Origin: Mycolicibacterium hodleri
Lineage (GTDB): Bacteria > Actinomycetota > Actinomycetes > Mycobacteriales > Mycobacteriaceae
Direction of reading: 5' to 3'
Length of the DNA stretch: 64,000 bases
Assembly: GCF_006439015.1 (NCBI RefSeq)
Contig: NZ_RCZG01000014.1
Location: forward strand, 62,001-126,000
Shown: one piece after another, positions 1 to 7,607 of the stretch
Layout of the letters: each line of letters opens with the position of its first letter
How positions within the stretch are numbered: position 1 is the stretch's first letter
Made by a program: the position numbers and the translations under genes
The notes under the pieces: model-generated
Told to the model about the DNA's origin: nothing
The model's database searches: none
The model's input: only the letters and a program-made list of their open reading frames with translations

Positions 1-4
1 TTCC

Positions 5-66
5 CGCGAGCAGTCGCAAAGGCCCCCACTTCGATGCGAAATGGGGGCCTTTCGCGTCTGCTCGCG
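5..66. terminator. Nested hairpin terminator downstream of the SDR gene
   Basis: An inner stem pairs bases 18-28 with 42-52 (11 bp, GGCCCCCA core) and an outer stem pairs 5-13 with 58-66 (CGCGAGCAG / CTGCTCGCG). It begins directly after the stop codon of the minus-strand SDR gene, so it most likely ends that transcript. What lies on the other side is outside the window. Confidence 0.75.
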
Positions 67-67
67 G

Positions 68-745
68 TTAGAAGGCGTCGCTCGGGACGTCGGTTTCCTT
101 GCCAAGGAGGGCCTCCACGATCCGGTCCGCGACCGCGTCTGGGTCCAGGCCGGTCGGCAGCTTTGGTGGCTCGCCGGCGATGGCACGATTCGCCAGACCG
201 GTCTCGGTATGGGGTGGTCGGACGTCAACCACGCGGATCTTGCGCCGCCTGGCCTCCCCGCGCACGGCGGTGAACAGGGCGGCCGTCGCGGCCTTGGCCG
301 CCGAGTAGACGGCCATGTTGGGCAGCGGCTTCTCCGCCACCACGGCGCTGATGCCAAGGATCACGCCGCCGGCCTCCATTACCGGTAACGCCGCGCGAAT
401 GAGCCGCAGCGGAGCGAGGAAGTCGATCAGCAACAGGTCGTCGACGGTGTCGTCGTCGATGTCGGTCACGGCGCCGAATGCCACCACTCCCGCCGCGATC
501 ACCAGCCCGTCGAGCCGTCCGTGCCTCTCGACCGCGGCGGCCACCACCGATCGAGGGGCATCCGGCTCACGCAGATCGGCCGTCACGGCGTGGGCGCCGT
601 CGATCCCGAGGCCTTCGAGGGCGTCAGCCGAGCGACCGCTGACCGTGACGTCGGCGCCGCGATCGGCCAGCAGGCGCGCGATGCGGGAACCGAGGGCGCC
701 GGTGGCGCCGACGACCAGGAAGGCCTTGCCGGAGATGTCACTCAC
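68..745 (-). CDS. Short-chain dehydrogenase/reductase (SDR)
   Basis: A 225-residue classical SDR with a Rossmann NAD(P)-binding motif GATGALG at about residues 13-19, an acidic residue region after beta-2, and the catalytic YSAAK near residue 147. The usual NNAG motif is replaced by IAAG, a common variant. It should be a soluble NAD(P)(H)-dependent oxidoreductase; the substrate cannot be told from sequence. The stop codon abuts a strong hairpin at 5-66. The divergent neighbour at 855 is a membrane protein with no obvious link. Confidence 0.9.
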   Translation of the reverse strand: MSDISGKAFLVVGATGALGSRIARLLADRGADVTVSGRSADALEGLGIDGAHAVTADLREPDAPRSVVAAAVERHGRLDGLVIAAGVVAFGAVTDIDDDTVDDLLLIDFLAPLRLIRAALPVMEAGGVILGISAVVAEKPLPNMAVYSAAKAATAALFTAVRGEARRRKIRVVDVRPPHTETGLANRAIAGEPPKLPTGLDPDAVADRIVEALLGKETDVPSDAF

Positions 746-793
746 CCGACAAGTGTGCCCGCTGACCCGAGTGAACAGGCCTGACGAGGCGTG

Positions 794-831
794 ACCGGTT
801 TGTGATCCTCATCAGTTCGGGCGAAACCGGT
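794..831. repeat. 8-bp inverted repeat in the divergent intergenic region
   Basis: ACCGGTTT at 794-801 is mirrored by AAACCGGT at 824-831 across 22 bp. It lies between the SDR gene and the membrane-protein gene at 855 and just upstream of the latter's probable -10 box. It could be a regulator site or a chance repeat. Confidence 0.3.
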
Positions 832-840
832 ACCAACCAG

Positions 841-846
841 TAGGCT
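841..846 (+). promoter_or_regulatory. Candidate -10 (TAGGCT), leaderless start
   Basis: TAGGCT fits the mycobacterial TANNNT -10 consensus and ends 8 nt before the ATG at 855, so transcription would begin at or next to the start codon. No clear -35. Confidence 0.45.
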
Positions 847-854
847 GGGGCACA

Positions 855-1661
855 ATGGTCCCGCTCTGGTTCACGCTGTCCGCGCTCTGTTTCGTGGGTG
901 CGGCCGTGCTGCTGTACGTCGACCTGGACAAACGACGTGGCCTCGGCAGGCGGCGAAAGTCGTGGGCGAAGTCCCATGGCTTCGACTACGAGACCGAGTC
1001 GACCGACATCGTGAAGCGCTGGAAGCGCGGCGTCATGTCTACGGTCGGCGACGTATCCGCCAAGAACGTGGTCCTCGGGCAAATTCGCGGCGAGGCCGTC
1101 TTCATCTTCGATCTGGAAGACGTAGCGACGGTCATTGCGCTGCACCGCAAGGTCGGCACCAACGTCGTGGTCGACGTGCGACTCAAGGACATCAAGGAAC
1201 CGCGCGAGAGCGATATCTGGCTTCTCGGTGCCATCGGCCCGCGGATGGTCTACTCCACCAACCTCGACGCCGCACGTCGCGCGTGCGATCGCCGCATGGT
1301 GACGTTCGCTCACGCCGCGCCCGATTGCGCCGAGATCATGTGGAACGAGCAGCACTGGACGCTCGTCAGCATGCCGATCACCAGCACCCGTGCCCAGTGG
1401 GACGAGGGCCTGCTGACCGTGCGTCAGTTCAACGATCTCCTTCGCGTGCTGCCACCCATTCCGCAGCCGGGCCAGTCCGGTGTCGGAGGCCAGGCGATCG
1501 CCAGGCGCGGCGGCTCGCCGAGCCGCCCACTGGCGGCGCGTCCCGCGGAGCTGCCTGCAGGCCGCACCGACGCGCCACCGAACCGCGGTGACGTCGGCAG
1601 ATACACCCAACAGCGCCCGCCGGTGCGCAACGGGCACCAGTCGCCGCACTACCAGCGCTGA
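855..1661 (+). CDS. Conserved mycobacterial membrane protein, function unknown
   Basis: A 268-residue protein with one N-terminal membrane segment (about residues 4-22), followed by basic residues (DKRRGLGRRRKSW) that would keep the rest in the cytoplasm. A soluble domain of about 170 residues follows, then a proline- and arginine-rich, probably disordered tail from about residue 205. No catalytic motif is recognised. Its place near an SDR, a lipoprotein and an RNA methyltransferase resembles the M. tuberculosis Rv0380c-Rv0383c area, and it may be the Rv0383c counterpart, but that is from memory. The start is set by a TAGGCT box 8 nt upstream. Confidence 0.8.
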   Translation: MVPLWFTLSALCFVGAAVLLYVDLDKRRGLGRRRKSWAKSHGFDYETESTDIVKRWKRGVMSTVGDVSAKNVVLGQIRGEAVFIFDLEDVATVIALHRKVGTNVVVDVRLKDIKEPRESDIWLLGAIGPRMVYSTNLDAARRACDRRMVTFAHAAPDCAEIMWNEQHWTLVSMPITSTRAQWDEGLLTVRQFNDLLRVLPPIPQPGQSGVGGQAIARRGGSPSRPLAARPAELPAGRTDAPPNRGDVGRYTQQRPPVRNGHQSPHYQR

Positions 1662-1679
1662 GCCACCGCCAGCGGCAAG

Positions 1680-1685
1680 TAACCT
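1680..1685 (+). promoter_or_regulatory. Candidate -10 (TAACCT), leaderless start
   Basis: TAACCT ends 7 nt before the ATG at 1693, which has no Shine-Dalgarno sequence. This favours 1693 over upstream in-frame starts that would overlap the preceding gene. Confidence 0.5.
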
Positions 1686-1692
1686 GTTCGGC

Positions 1693-2469
1693 ATGTCTCG
1701 CCCCATTGCACTGATCACCGGACCGACATCCGGATTGGGGATGGGATTCGCCCGCCGATACGCCCTCGATGGCTATGACCTCGTGTTGGTGGCCCGCGAC
1801 GTCGCACGGCTGCAACTGCTCGCCGCCGAACTGCACGACGAGGCCGGGGCCCACGTCGAGGTGCTGGTCGCCGACCTGGCCGTCGCAGCCGACCGTGCCA
1901 AGGTCGCCGATCGGCTCGCGACTGGTGTCCGAATCCTGGTGAACAACGCCGGATTCGGTACGTCAGGCGAATTCTGGAGTGCGGACCTCGAGATGCTCCA
2001 GTCGCAGCTGGACGTCAACGTCACGGCCGTCATGCAGTTGACACGCGCCGCGCTGCCGCCCATGGTGGCCGCCGGTGTCGGCACCGTCATCAACGTGGCC
2101 AGCGTCGCGGGACTGTTGCCGGGCAGAGGGTCCACCTATTCGGCATCCAAGGCGTGGGTCATCTCGTTCTCCGAGGGCCTGGCCAACGGCCTCGACGGCA
2201 CGGGCGTGGGCGTCCATGCGCTGTGCCCCGGATTCGTCCGTACCGAGTTCCACGAGCGCGCGGGCATCGACATGGATGGCACTGCATCCTTCCTCTGGCT
2301 CGACGTGCCCGACGTGGTGCGTGACTGCCTGGCCGACGTGGCCAAGGGGAAGGTCGTGATCGTCCCGGGTCTTCAGTACAAGGCTCTGACCACGGCGGGA
2401 CGCATGGTGCCGAGGAGCTTGGTGCGGGCTGCGACGAAGGTGGTGGGTCGCGGCCGGGGTCGAACCTAG
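1693..2469 (+). CDS. Short-chain dehydrogenase/reductase (SDR)
   Basis: A 258-residue SDR with cofactor motif TGPTSGLG near residues 9-16, NNAG near 87-90, a catalytic Ser in INVASVAG and the YSASK active site near 147-151. The overall shape matches the DltE/ketoreductase-like SDRs often annotated in mycobacteria. A longer reading frame exists upstream, but this ATG follows a TAACCT box by 7 nt and starts directly at the Rossmann strand. The stop codon abuts the GTG of the next lipoprotein gene (0 nt apart), which points to translational coupling. Substrate unknown. Confidence 0.9.
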   Translation: MSRPIALITGPTSGLGMGFARRYALDGYDLVLVARDVARLQLLAAELHDEAGAHVEVLVADLAVAADRAKVADRLATGVRILVNNAGFGTSGEFWSADLEMLQSQLDVNVTAVMQLTRAALPPMVAAGVGTVINVASVAGLLPGRGSTYSASKAWVISFSEGLANGLDGTGVGVHALCPGFVRTEFHERAGIDMDGTASFLWLDVPDVVRDCLADVAKGKVVIVPGLQYKALTTAGRMVPRSLVRAATKVVGRGRGRT

Positions 2470-3369
2470 GTGCGCGCACTAGTCGCGGTGTTGTTGGCCC
2501 TGATCACCGGAGTCGCTCTCGTCGCCTGTTCGGATGATTCCCAGCCAAGCCCCTACGCCACTCAGGGTGCCAAGATCGGCGAATCGCTCGCCATCCTCGG
2601 CTGGAACGTCTCGGTGGTGAACCTGCGCTTCGACCACGACTTCGTCCTGATCGACGTCGACGCGTCACCGTCGCAGACCGGCGGTCAGCATGCCAAGCCA
2701 GACTCGCTGCGATTCGGCCTCTACGGTGCCCTTGCTCACCCGATCGAGGGCACCGCGCTGGGTAGCTGCAGCGGTGTGACGGACTTGAGCCTGCAACCCG
2801 CGGTCTCGCCGGACCCCGACAAGCTTTCTGGCACAGTGTGTTTGGGTCCGCTGCGCGATCAGACGCAGGTACGGGGCGTGTACGCCTACTCGCCGCAGGA
2901 CCGCATTCCCGGCACGATCGCCGCCTACGGCGCATCCTTCCCCGTCGGTTTGACGCCGACCGGGGACACCGAAACCGGCCTGGTTCTCAAGTCCACCAGC
3001 GTCGATGCCTTCGACGCCAGCGGGGCGCAGCTGATGCCGACTGCGCTGGGTGAGCCAAATGCCTTCAATGGCAACGGCTACATGTTGCTCGGACTTGACG
3101 CCACGGGTCTGGCGTCGCGGTATCGCGAGGACTCGATCCGACGCGGCGGCCCGCTCATGGTTCAGGTCACGCCGACGCTGCCTGGCAAGGGACTGTCATA
3201 TGCCTGCTCGGTGTACGGGTCGTCGATGTTGATACTGCCCGACTCGTCACTCGATGCGGTCGTGGCGCGCGGATCGCTGTGTACCCAGGGTGAGATCAAC
3301 CAGGCGCTCTTGTACGCCACGGTCGCGGTGGTCGGCACCCACGCCGCATTGTGGACCACGAGTGAGTGA
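2470..3369 (+). CDS. Putative lipoprotein, function unknown
   Basis: A 299-residue protein with a signal peptide and lipobox LVAC, the lipidated Cys at residue 20. The mature part is rich in beta-type sequence and contains several cysteines (SCSG, TVCLG, SYACS, SLCTQ) that could form disulfides outside the membrane. No family is recognised; by position it may correspond to M. tuberculosis Rv0381c, which I cannot confirm. It starts with GTG immediately after the SDR stop codon, and its own end overlaps the methyltransferase start by 8 nt, so the three genes look like one operon. Confidence 0.85.
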   Translation: MRALVAVLLALITGVALVACSDDSQPSPYATQGAKIGESLAILGWNVSVVNLRFDHDFVLIDVDASPSQTGGQHAKPDSLRFGLYGALAHPIEGTALGSCSGVTDLSLQPAVSPDPDKLSGTVCLGPLRDQTQVRGVYAYSPQDRIPGTIAAYGASFPVGLTPTGDTETGLVLKSTSVDAFDASGAQLMPTALGEPNAFNGNGYMLLGLDATGLASRYREDSIRRGGPLMVQVTPTLPGKGLSYACSVYGSSMLILPDSSLDAVVARGSLCTQGEINQALLYATVAVVGTHAALWTTSE

Positions 3370-4012
3370 CGACGTCAGGCCGGGCCCGACGGAATGGGGG
3401 ACCGCGCCGGGCGTTGGACCCTGGCCCGGCCCGCTGCCCGACGATCCGCGCTATGACCCAGACCTGTTGCGCGACGGCGATACCCGCAATGTCGTCGATG
3501 CCTACCGGTACTGGACACGCGAGGCGATCATCGCCGATATCGACACTCGGCGGCATCCGCTCCACATCGCGATCGAGAACTTCGGCAACGACGCCAACAT
3601 CGGCACGGTCGTCCGCACCGCAAACGCCTTCGCCGTCGACACCGTGCACATCGTCGGACGGCGTCGGTGGAACCGGCGCGGCGCCATGGTCACCGATCGC
3701 TACCAACGTCTCCGGCACCACGACACCACCGACGGGTTGCTCGCGTTCGCCGCCGAGAGCGGACTCGACGTGGTCGCGGTGGACAACGTGCCGGGAGCCG
3801 TCCGTCTCGAGGACACCCGCTTACCGCGCAACTGTCTGCTGATCTTCGGGCAGGAGGGGCCGGGTATCACCGTCGACGCGCAGCGGGGCGCCATCAAGAC
3901 CGTCTCCATCGCGCAGTTCGGGTCGACGCGCAGCGTCAACGCCGCGGTGGCCGCCGGCATCGCCATGCACGCCTGGATCGCGACGCACGCCGACACATCG
4001 CAAGCCTGGTAG
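3362..4012 (+). CDS. TrmH/SpoU family RNA 2'-O-methyltransferase
   Basis: A 216-residue SPOUT-class methyltransferase that transfers a methyl group from S-adenosylmethionine to ribose 2'-OH in tRNA or rRNA. All three SpoU motifs are visible: NIGTVVRTA, LIFGQEGPG and the C-terminal knot SVNAAVAAGIAM. Its N-terminus is short and proline-rich, without the extra RNA-binding domain of some relatives. The GTG start overlaps the preceding lipoprotein stop by 8 nt. It resembles M. tuberculosis Rv0380c. The exact RNA target is not known. Confidence 0.92.
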   Translation: MSDDVRPGPTEWGTAPGVGPWPGPLPDDPRYDPDLLRDGDTRNVVDAYRYWTREAIIADIDTRRHPLHIAIENFGNDANIGTVVRTANAFAVDTVHIVGRRRWNRRGAMVTDRYQRLRHHDTTDGLLAFAAESGLDVVAVDNVPGAVRLEDTRLPRNCLLIFGQEGPGITVDAQRGAIKTVSIAQFGSTRSVNAAVAAGIAMHAWIATHADTSQAW

Positions 4013-4026
4013 GGCAGGATCAAGGT

Positions 4027-5169
4027 ATGGATCAGCTGTGGGCCAATCGCGCGGCCAGCGCCGAGGCCGCGATCGCGAAGCGGCACTACCGCCGATTGTG
4101 GCGGCTCCCCGGTACCCAACTCGGCGTCGTCGCCTGGCCGCCCACCAAGAAGACCCTCTCGTTCGGCACCTGGCACTACTGGTGGCAGGCACATTTGCTC
4201 GAGTGCTTGGTCGACGCGCAGATGCGCGACCCGCAACCCGAGCGCAAGGAGACGATCGAGCGCCAGATTCGTGGGCAGCACTGGCGCAACACGTGGCGTT
4301 GGACCAACGACTACTACGACGACATGGCGTGGTTGGCGCTTGCGCTCGAACGCGCGGGCGGCCAGGCGGGCGTCGAGCGGCCCGATGCTCTCGACAAGCT
4401 GGCCGACCAATTCCTCAATGCCTGGGTGCCGGAGGATGGCGGTGGCATCCCGTGGCGCAAACAGGACCAGTTCTTCAACGCTCCCGCCAATGGACCGGCG
4501 GGCATCTTCCTCGCGCGGTACGACCGGCTGCGCCGCGCCCAGCAGATGGCCGACTGGATCGACGAGACGCTGATCGATCCGGATACCCATCTGGTGTTCG
4601 ACGGGATCAAGGGCGGATCGCTGGTGCGGGCCCAATACACCTATTGCCAGGGGGTGGTCCTCGGGCTGGAGGTCGAACTCGCGGCACGCACGAAGGACAG
4701 CCGCCACCCCGAGCGCGCTCGTCGACTGATCAACGCCATCGCCGACAACGTGGCCCCCGGCGGTGTCATCCAGGGTGCGGGGGGAGGCGACGGTGGCCTC
4801 TTCAACGGCATTCTGGCGCGGTACCTGGCGCTGGCGGCCACCCAGCTGCCCGAGGAGACGGAAGCCGACACTGCAGCGCGTGCCACCGCCAAGGAACTGG
4901 TTCTGAAGTCGGCCCAGTCGGCGTGGGACTACCGCCAGACCGTCGACGGTCTGCCGTTGTTCGGCCCGTTCTGGGATCGCAACGCGGACCTGCCCAAGGC
5001 CAGCGACGCCGACGCACAGTTCGTCGAAGGTGCGGTCAACGCCTCCGCGGTGCCGGAGAAGGACATGTCGGTACAGGTCGCGGGCTGGATGCTGATGGAG
5101 GCCGCCTACGTGGTGGCCGACGAGACACCCGCCGGACAGCTGGAGTTGGACGTCGACGCGACGGAATGA
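4027..5169 (+). CDS. Glycoside hydrolase family 76 (alpha-1,6-mannanase-like)
   Basis: A 380-residue protein of the GH76 type. The diagnostic adjacent aspartates appear in NDYYDDMAW (about residues 97-105), which in GH76 act as nucleophile and acid/base for hydrolysis of alpha-1,6-mannan. Aromatic residues typical of the (alpha/alpha)6 barrel are frequent. There is no signal peptide, so a cytoplasmic role is implied, for example on mannan-type precursors or storage glycans. The size and lack of signal fit M. tuberculosis Rv0365c (from memory). The gene ends 7 nt from the convergent CoA-transferase gene. Confidence 0.88.
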   Translation: MDQLWANRAASAEAAIAKRHYRRLWRLPGTQLGVVAWPPTKKTLSFGTWHYWWQAHLLECLVDAQMRDPQPERKETIERQIRGQHWRNTWRWTNDYYDDMAWLALALERAGGQAGVERPDALDKLADQFLNAWVPEDGGGIPWRKQDQFFNAPANGPAGIFLARYDRLRRAQQMADWIDETLIDPDTHLVFDGIKGGSLVRAQYTYCQGVVLGLEVELAARTKDSRHPERARRLINAIADNVAPGGVIQGAGGGDGGLFNGILARYLALAATQLPEETEADTAARATAKELVLKSAQSAWDYRQTVDGLPLFGPFWDRNADLPKASDADAQFVEGAVNASAVPEKDMSVQVAGWMLMEAAYVVADETPAGQLELDVDATE

Positions 5170-5175
5170 CGCCCG

Positions 5176-5838
5176 CTAGCCGCTCAATTCAACGTCGAGG
5201 TCAGCACCGGTCGCAGCGACGACGTCTGCCTCGGTGACGCCGGGGGCCAGCTCGCGCAGGATCAGTCTTCCGTCGCCCGGTACGTCGATCACGCACAGGT
5301 TGGTGATGACGCGATCGACGACGCCCTGGCCCGTCAGGGGCAGACTGCAGGTGTCGACGATCTTCGGTTTGCCCGCGCGGTCCGTGTGCTCCATCAAGAC
5401 GATGACCCTCGCGGCGCCGTGCACCAGGTCCATCGCACCACCCATCCCCTTGACCATCTTGCCCGGCACCATCCAGTTGGCCAGGTCACCGGTCTTCGAC
5501 ACCTCCATGCCGCCGAGTACGGCGGTGTCGATGTGGCCACCGCGGATCATCCCGAACGATAGAGCCGAATCAAAGTACGCTGCACCGGGATTGACGGTGA
5601 CGGTCTCCTTGCCCGCGTTGATCAGATCGGGATCGACGTGGTCCTCGTCCGGATATGGGCCGGTCCCGAGGATGCCGTTCTCCGAGTGCAGAGTGACCTT
5701 CACGTCGCCTCCCAGAAAGCCGGGGATGAGCGTCGGCAGTCCGATGCCGAGGTTGACGTACTCGCCGTCAACCATCTCCGCGGCTGCGCGGGCGGCCATT
5801 TGGTTGCGATTCCATCCCACGGGCGCCGACTCGGTCAT
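5176..5838 (-). CDS. scoB: Succinyl-CoA:3-ketoacid CoA-transferase subunit B
   Basis: A 220-residue beta subunit of the class I CoA-transferases. The SENGILGTG motif near residues 47-55 carries the glutamate that forms the covalent glutamyl-CoA intermediate. With subunit A it moves CoA from succinyl-CoA to acetoacetate or a similar 3-oxoacid, feeding ketone bodies or aromatic breakdown products into acetyl-CoA. A longer reading frame runs upstream through scoA but the ATG at 5838 is preferred because it overlaps the scoA stop as ATGA, the usual coupling for this pair. Confidence 0.95.
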   Translation of the reverse strand: MTESAPVGWNRNQMAARAAAEMVDGEYVNLGIGLPTLIPGFLGGDVKVTLHSENGILGTGPYPDEDHVDPDLINAGKETVTVNPGAAYFDSALSFGMIRGGHIDTAVLGGMEVSKTGDLANWMVPGKMVKGMGGAMDLVHGAARVIVLMEHTDRAGKPKIVDTCSLPLTGQGVVDRVITNLCVIDVPGDGRLILRELAPGVTEADVVAATGADLDVELSG

Positions 5839-6602
5839 GCGGTCTGTCCTTCCGGTTGGCGGACGGTGCGTTTCTCGATCTTCTTGTCCTGTGGTCCGGT
5901 ATGCACGATGCGCTGGACGAAGACTCCCGCCAGATGCACTGCGGCCGGATCGATTTGGCCCGGTGACACCAGTTCCTCGACTTGGACGATCGTGATTCGT
6001 CCCGCCATGGCGGCGAGCGGATTGAAGTTCATGGCTGTCTTGTTGAAGACGAGGTTGCCATCGGTGTCCCCGAGTTGTGCGTGAACGAGCGCGAAGTCGG
6101 CGGTGATCGCTTCCTCCAGGACATAGCGTTTGCCGCTGAACTCGCGAATCTCCTTCGGCGGCGAAGCAAGCGCGACTGAACCGTCGGGGGCGTAGCGCCA
6201 CGGCAGGCCACCGTCCGACACGGGGCTGCCAACACCAGCCGGGGTGAAGAAGGCGGGTATGCCTGCACCACCCGCGCGAAGGCGTTCGGCCAGCGTGCCC
6301 TGCGGTGTCAGCTCGACCTCGAGCTCACCTGCGAGGTACTGACGGGCGAACTCCTTGTTCTCGCCCACGTATGAGGCGGTGACGCGGCTGATCCGGGCCT
6401 GGGACAATAGGACTCCGAGCCCGATGCCGTCGACCCCGCAGTTGTTCGAGAAGACCTCGAGGTTGGTCGCGGACGACTGGGCGACCGCGTCGATCAGCTG
6501 GTCCGGGATGCCGCACAGACCGAATCCGCCAACGGCCAGCGTGGCACCGTCGCTGATGTCCACGACCGCCTCGGCAGCCGAGTTGTACACCTTCGACGAC
6601 AT
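5835..6602 (-). CDS. scoA: Succinyl-CoA:3-ketoacid CoA-transferase subunit A
   Basis: A 255-residue alpha subunit with the N-terminal glycine-rich CoA-binding region (VGGFGLCGIP near residues 24-33) and the conserved NNCG stretch. It forms the enzyme with ScoB, translated from the same message with a 4-nt overlap. The start ATG at 6602 has a strong GAGGAGGAG ribosome-binding site just upstream. The gene is divergent from an IclR-type regulator; a 21-bp inverted repeat at 6625-6645, 23 bp upstream of this start, is the probable operator. Confidence 0.95.
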   Translation of the reverse strand: MSSKVYNSAAEAVVDISDGATLAVGGFGLCGIPDQLIDAVAQSSATNLEVFSNNCGVDGIGLGVLLSQARISRVTASYVGENKEFARQYLAGELEVELTPQGTLAERLRAGGAGIPAFFTPAGVGSPVSDGGLPWRYAPDGSVALASPPKEIREFSGKRYVLEEAITADFALVHAQLGDTDGNLVFNKTAMNFNPLAAMAGRITIVQVEELVSPGQIDPAAVHLAGVFVQRIVHTGPQDKKIEKRTVRQPEGQTA

Positions 6603-6624
6603 TCATCTCCTCCTCGGTGAGCAT

Positions 6625-6645
6625 CGCGTTCATTCTGCAAACGCC
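6625..6645. promoter_or_regulatory. Candidate IclR operator, copy 2 (scoA side)
   Basis: CGCGTTCA-TTCTG-CAAACGCC matches the perfect repeat at 6747-6767 at 13 of 16 arm positions, with the same 5-bp spacer. It sits next to the scoA start. Confidence 0.55.
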
Positions 6646-6746
6646 GAATTGTTACCAATGGAACCGGAGAACCACCATTCCAGATCGCTAGGTGCCGGTG
6701 GCAGCAGCCTTGGGAGATTGCTCGCCTGATGAGCATTCACGGGCTA

Positions 6747-6767
6747 GGCGTTCACATGATGAACGCC
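6747..6767. promoter_or_regulatory. Candidate IclR operator, copy 1 (perfect inverted repeat)
   Basis: GGCGTTCA-CATGA-TGAACGCC is a perfect 8-bp inverted repeat with a 5-bp spacer. It directly abuts the -10 box (6768-6773) of the iclR-type gene, a place where binding would block that promoter. Confidence 0.65.
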
Positions 6768-6773
6768 TACGAT
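6768..6773 (+). promoter_or_regulatory. Candidate -10 (TACGAT) of the regulator gene
   Basis: TACGAT ends 7 nt before the GTG at 6781, so the regulator is probably translated from a leaderless message and is autoregulated through the adjoining operator. Confidence 0.5.
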
Positions 6774-6780
6774 CGCATTC

Positions 6781-7548
6781 GTGGCCGAGGAATTGCGGGG
6801 ATCCCACGTGGTCGCGCGGGTCGGCGCGGTTCTGCGGGCGGTCGCCGCGGCGGAGCCGGATGGCGCCTCGACCACCGACCTCGGCAAGCGCGCGGGGCTC
6901 GCGCGGCCGACCGCGCATCGGCTTCTGACGTCGTTGGCGGCCGAGCACCTGGTGGCCCGCGACTCGAAGTCGGGCCGTTGGTCGCTCGGGCCTGAGCTCT
7001 ACCTCCTCGGCGTCGGTGCCGCTTATCGGTACGATGTCACCGATCAGGCCCGTGAAGTGGTGATACGGCTGGCCCGCGAGACGGGCGAGAGCGCGTTCTT
7101 CTCAGCGCGCAGAGGCGATGAGACGGTGTGCGTCCTCGCCGAGGAAGGCAGCTTCCCGTTGCGTTCGCACGTACTCCAAGTCGGGATCAGATTTCCGTTG
7201 GGTGTAGCGAGCGCAGGCCTAGCGATCCTCAGTCACTTGGCCGATCGTGACATCGACGAATTCTTCGGCAGGGTCCGACCCGAGGCGGCGTGGGGTCCCG
7301 GGCATGCCGAGACGCCCATCCGCGCGCGTATCGAGCGCACCCGGCTCGATGGTTACGCGGTCAACCCGGCGCTGATCGTCGACGGCAGCTGGGGAATCGG
7401 TGCGGCGGTTTTCGACCGAAGCGGGAAACCCGCCTGGGCGCTCAGCATCACGGGAGTCGAGACGCGCTTCAAGCCGCAACGCCGTCCCGAGCTTGGTGTT
7501 CTGTTGCTCGAACATGCGCACCAGTTGTCCGGGCGGATTCAGGCTTGA
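6781..7548 (+). CDS. IclR-family transcriptional regulator
   Basis: A 255-residue regulator with an N-terminal winged helix-turn-helix (about residues 8-65, with STTDLGKRAGLARPTAHRLL) and a C-terminal GAF-like effector domain (about 85-250). IclR proteins sense small metabolites, often aromatic or acid intermediates. It is divergent from scoAB, and two similar 21-bp inverted repeats in the shared intergenic region, one at each promoter, strongly suggest that it controls scoAB and itself. Which ligand it binds is not evident. Confidence 0.92.
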   Translation: MAEELRGSHVVARVGAVLRAVAAAEPDGASTTDLGKRAGLARPTAHRLLTSLAAEHLVARDSKSGRWSLGPELYLLGVGAAYRYDVTDQAREVVIRLARETGESAFFSARRGDETVCVLAEEGSFPLRSHVLQVGIRFPLGVASAGLAILSHLADRDIDEFFGRVRPEAAWGPGHAETPIRARIERTRLDGYAVNPALIVDGSWGIGAAVFDRSGKPAWALSITGVETRFKPQRRPELGVLLLEHAHQLSGRIQA

Positions 7549-7607
7549 CGTGCGCGGATCGCCCGGATGCGCCATGGTGACGTGGTGTCCAACGATCGCG
7601 TTCGAGC

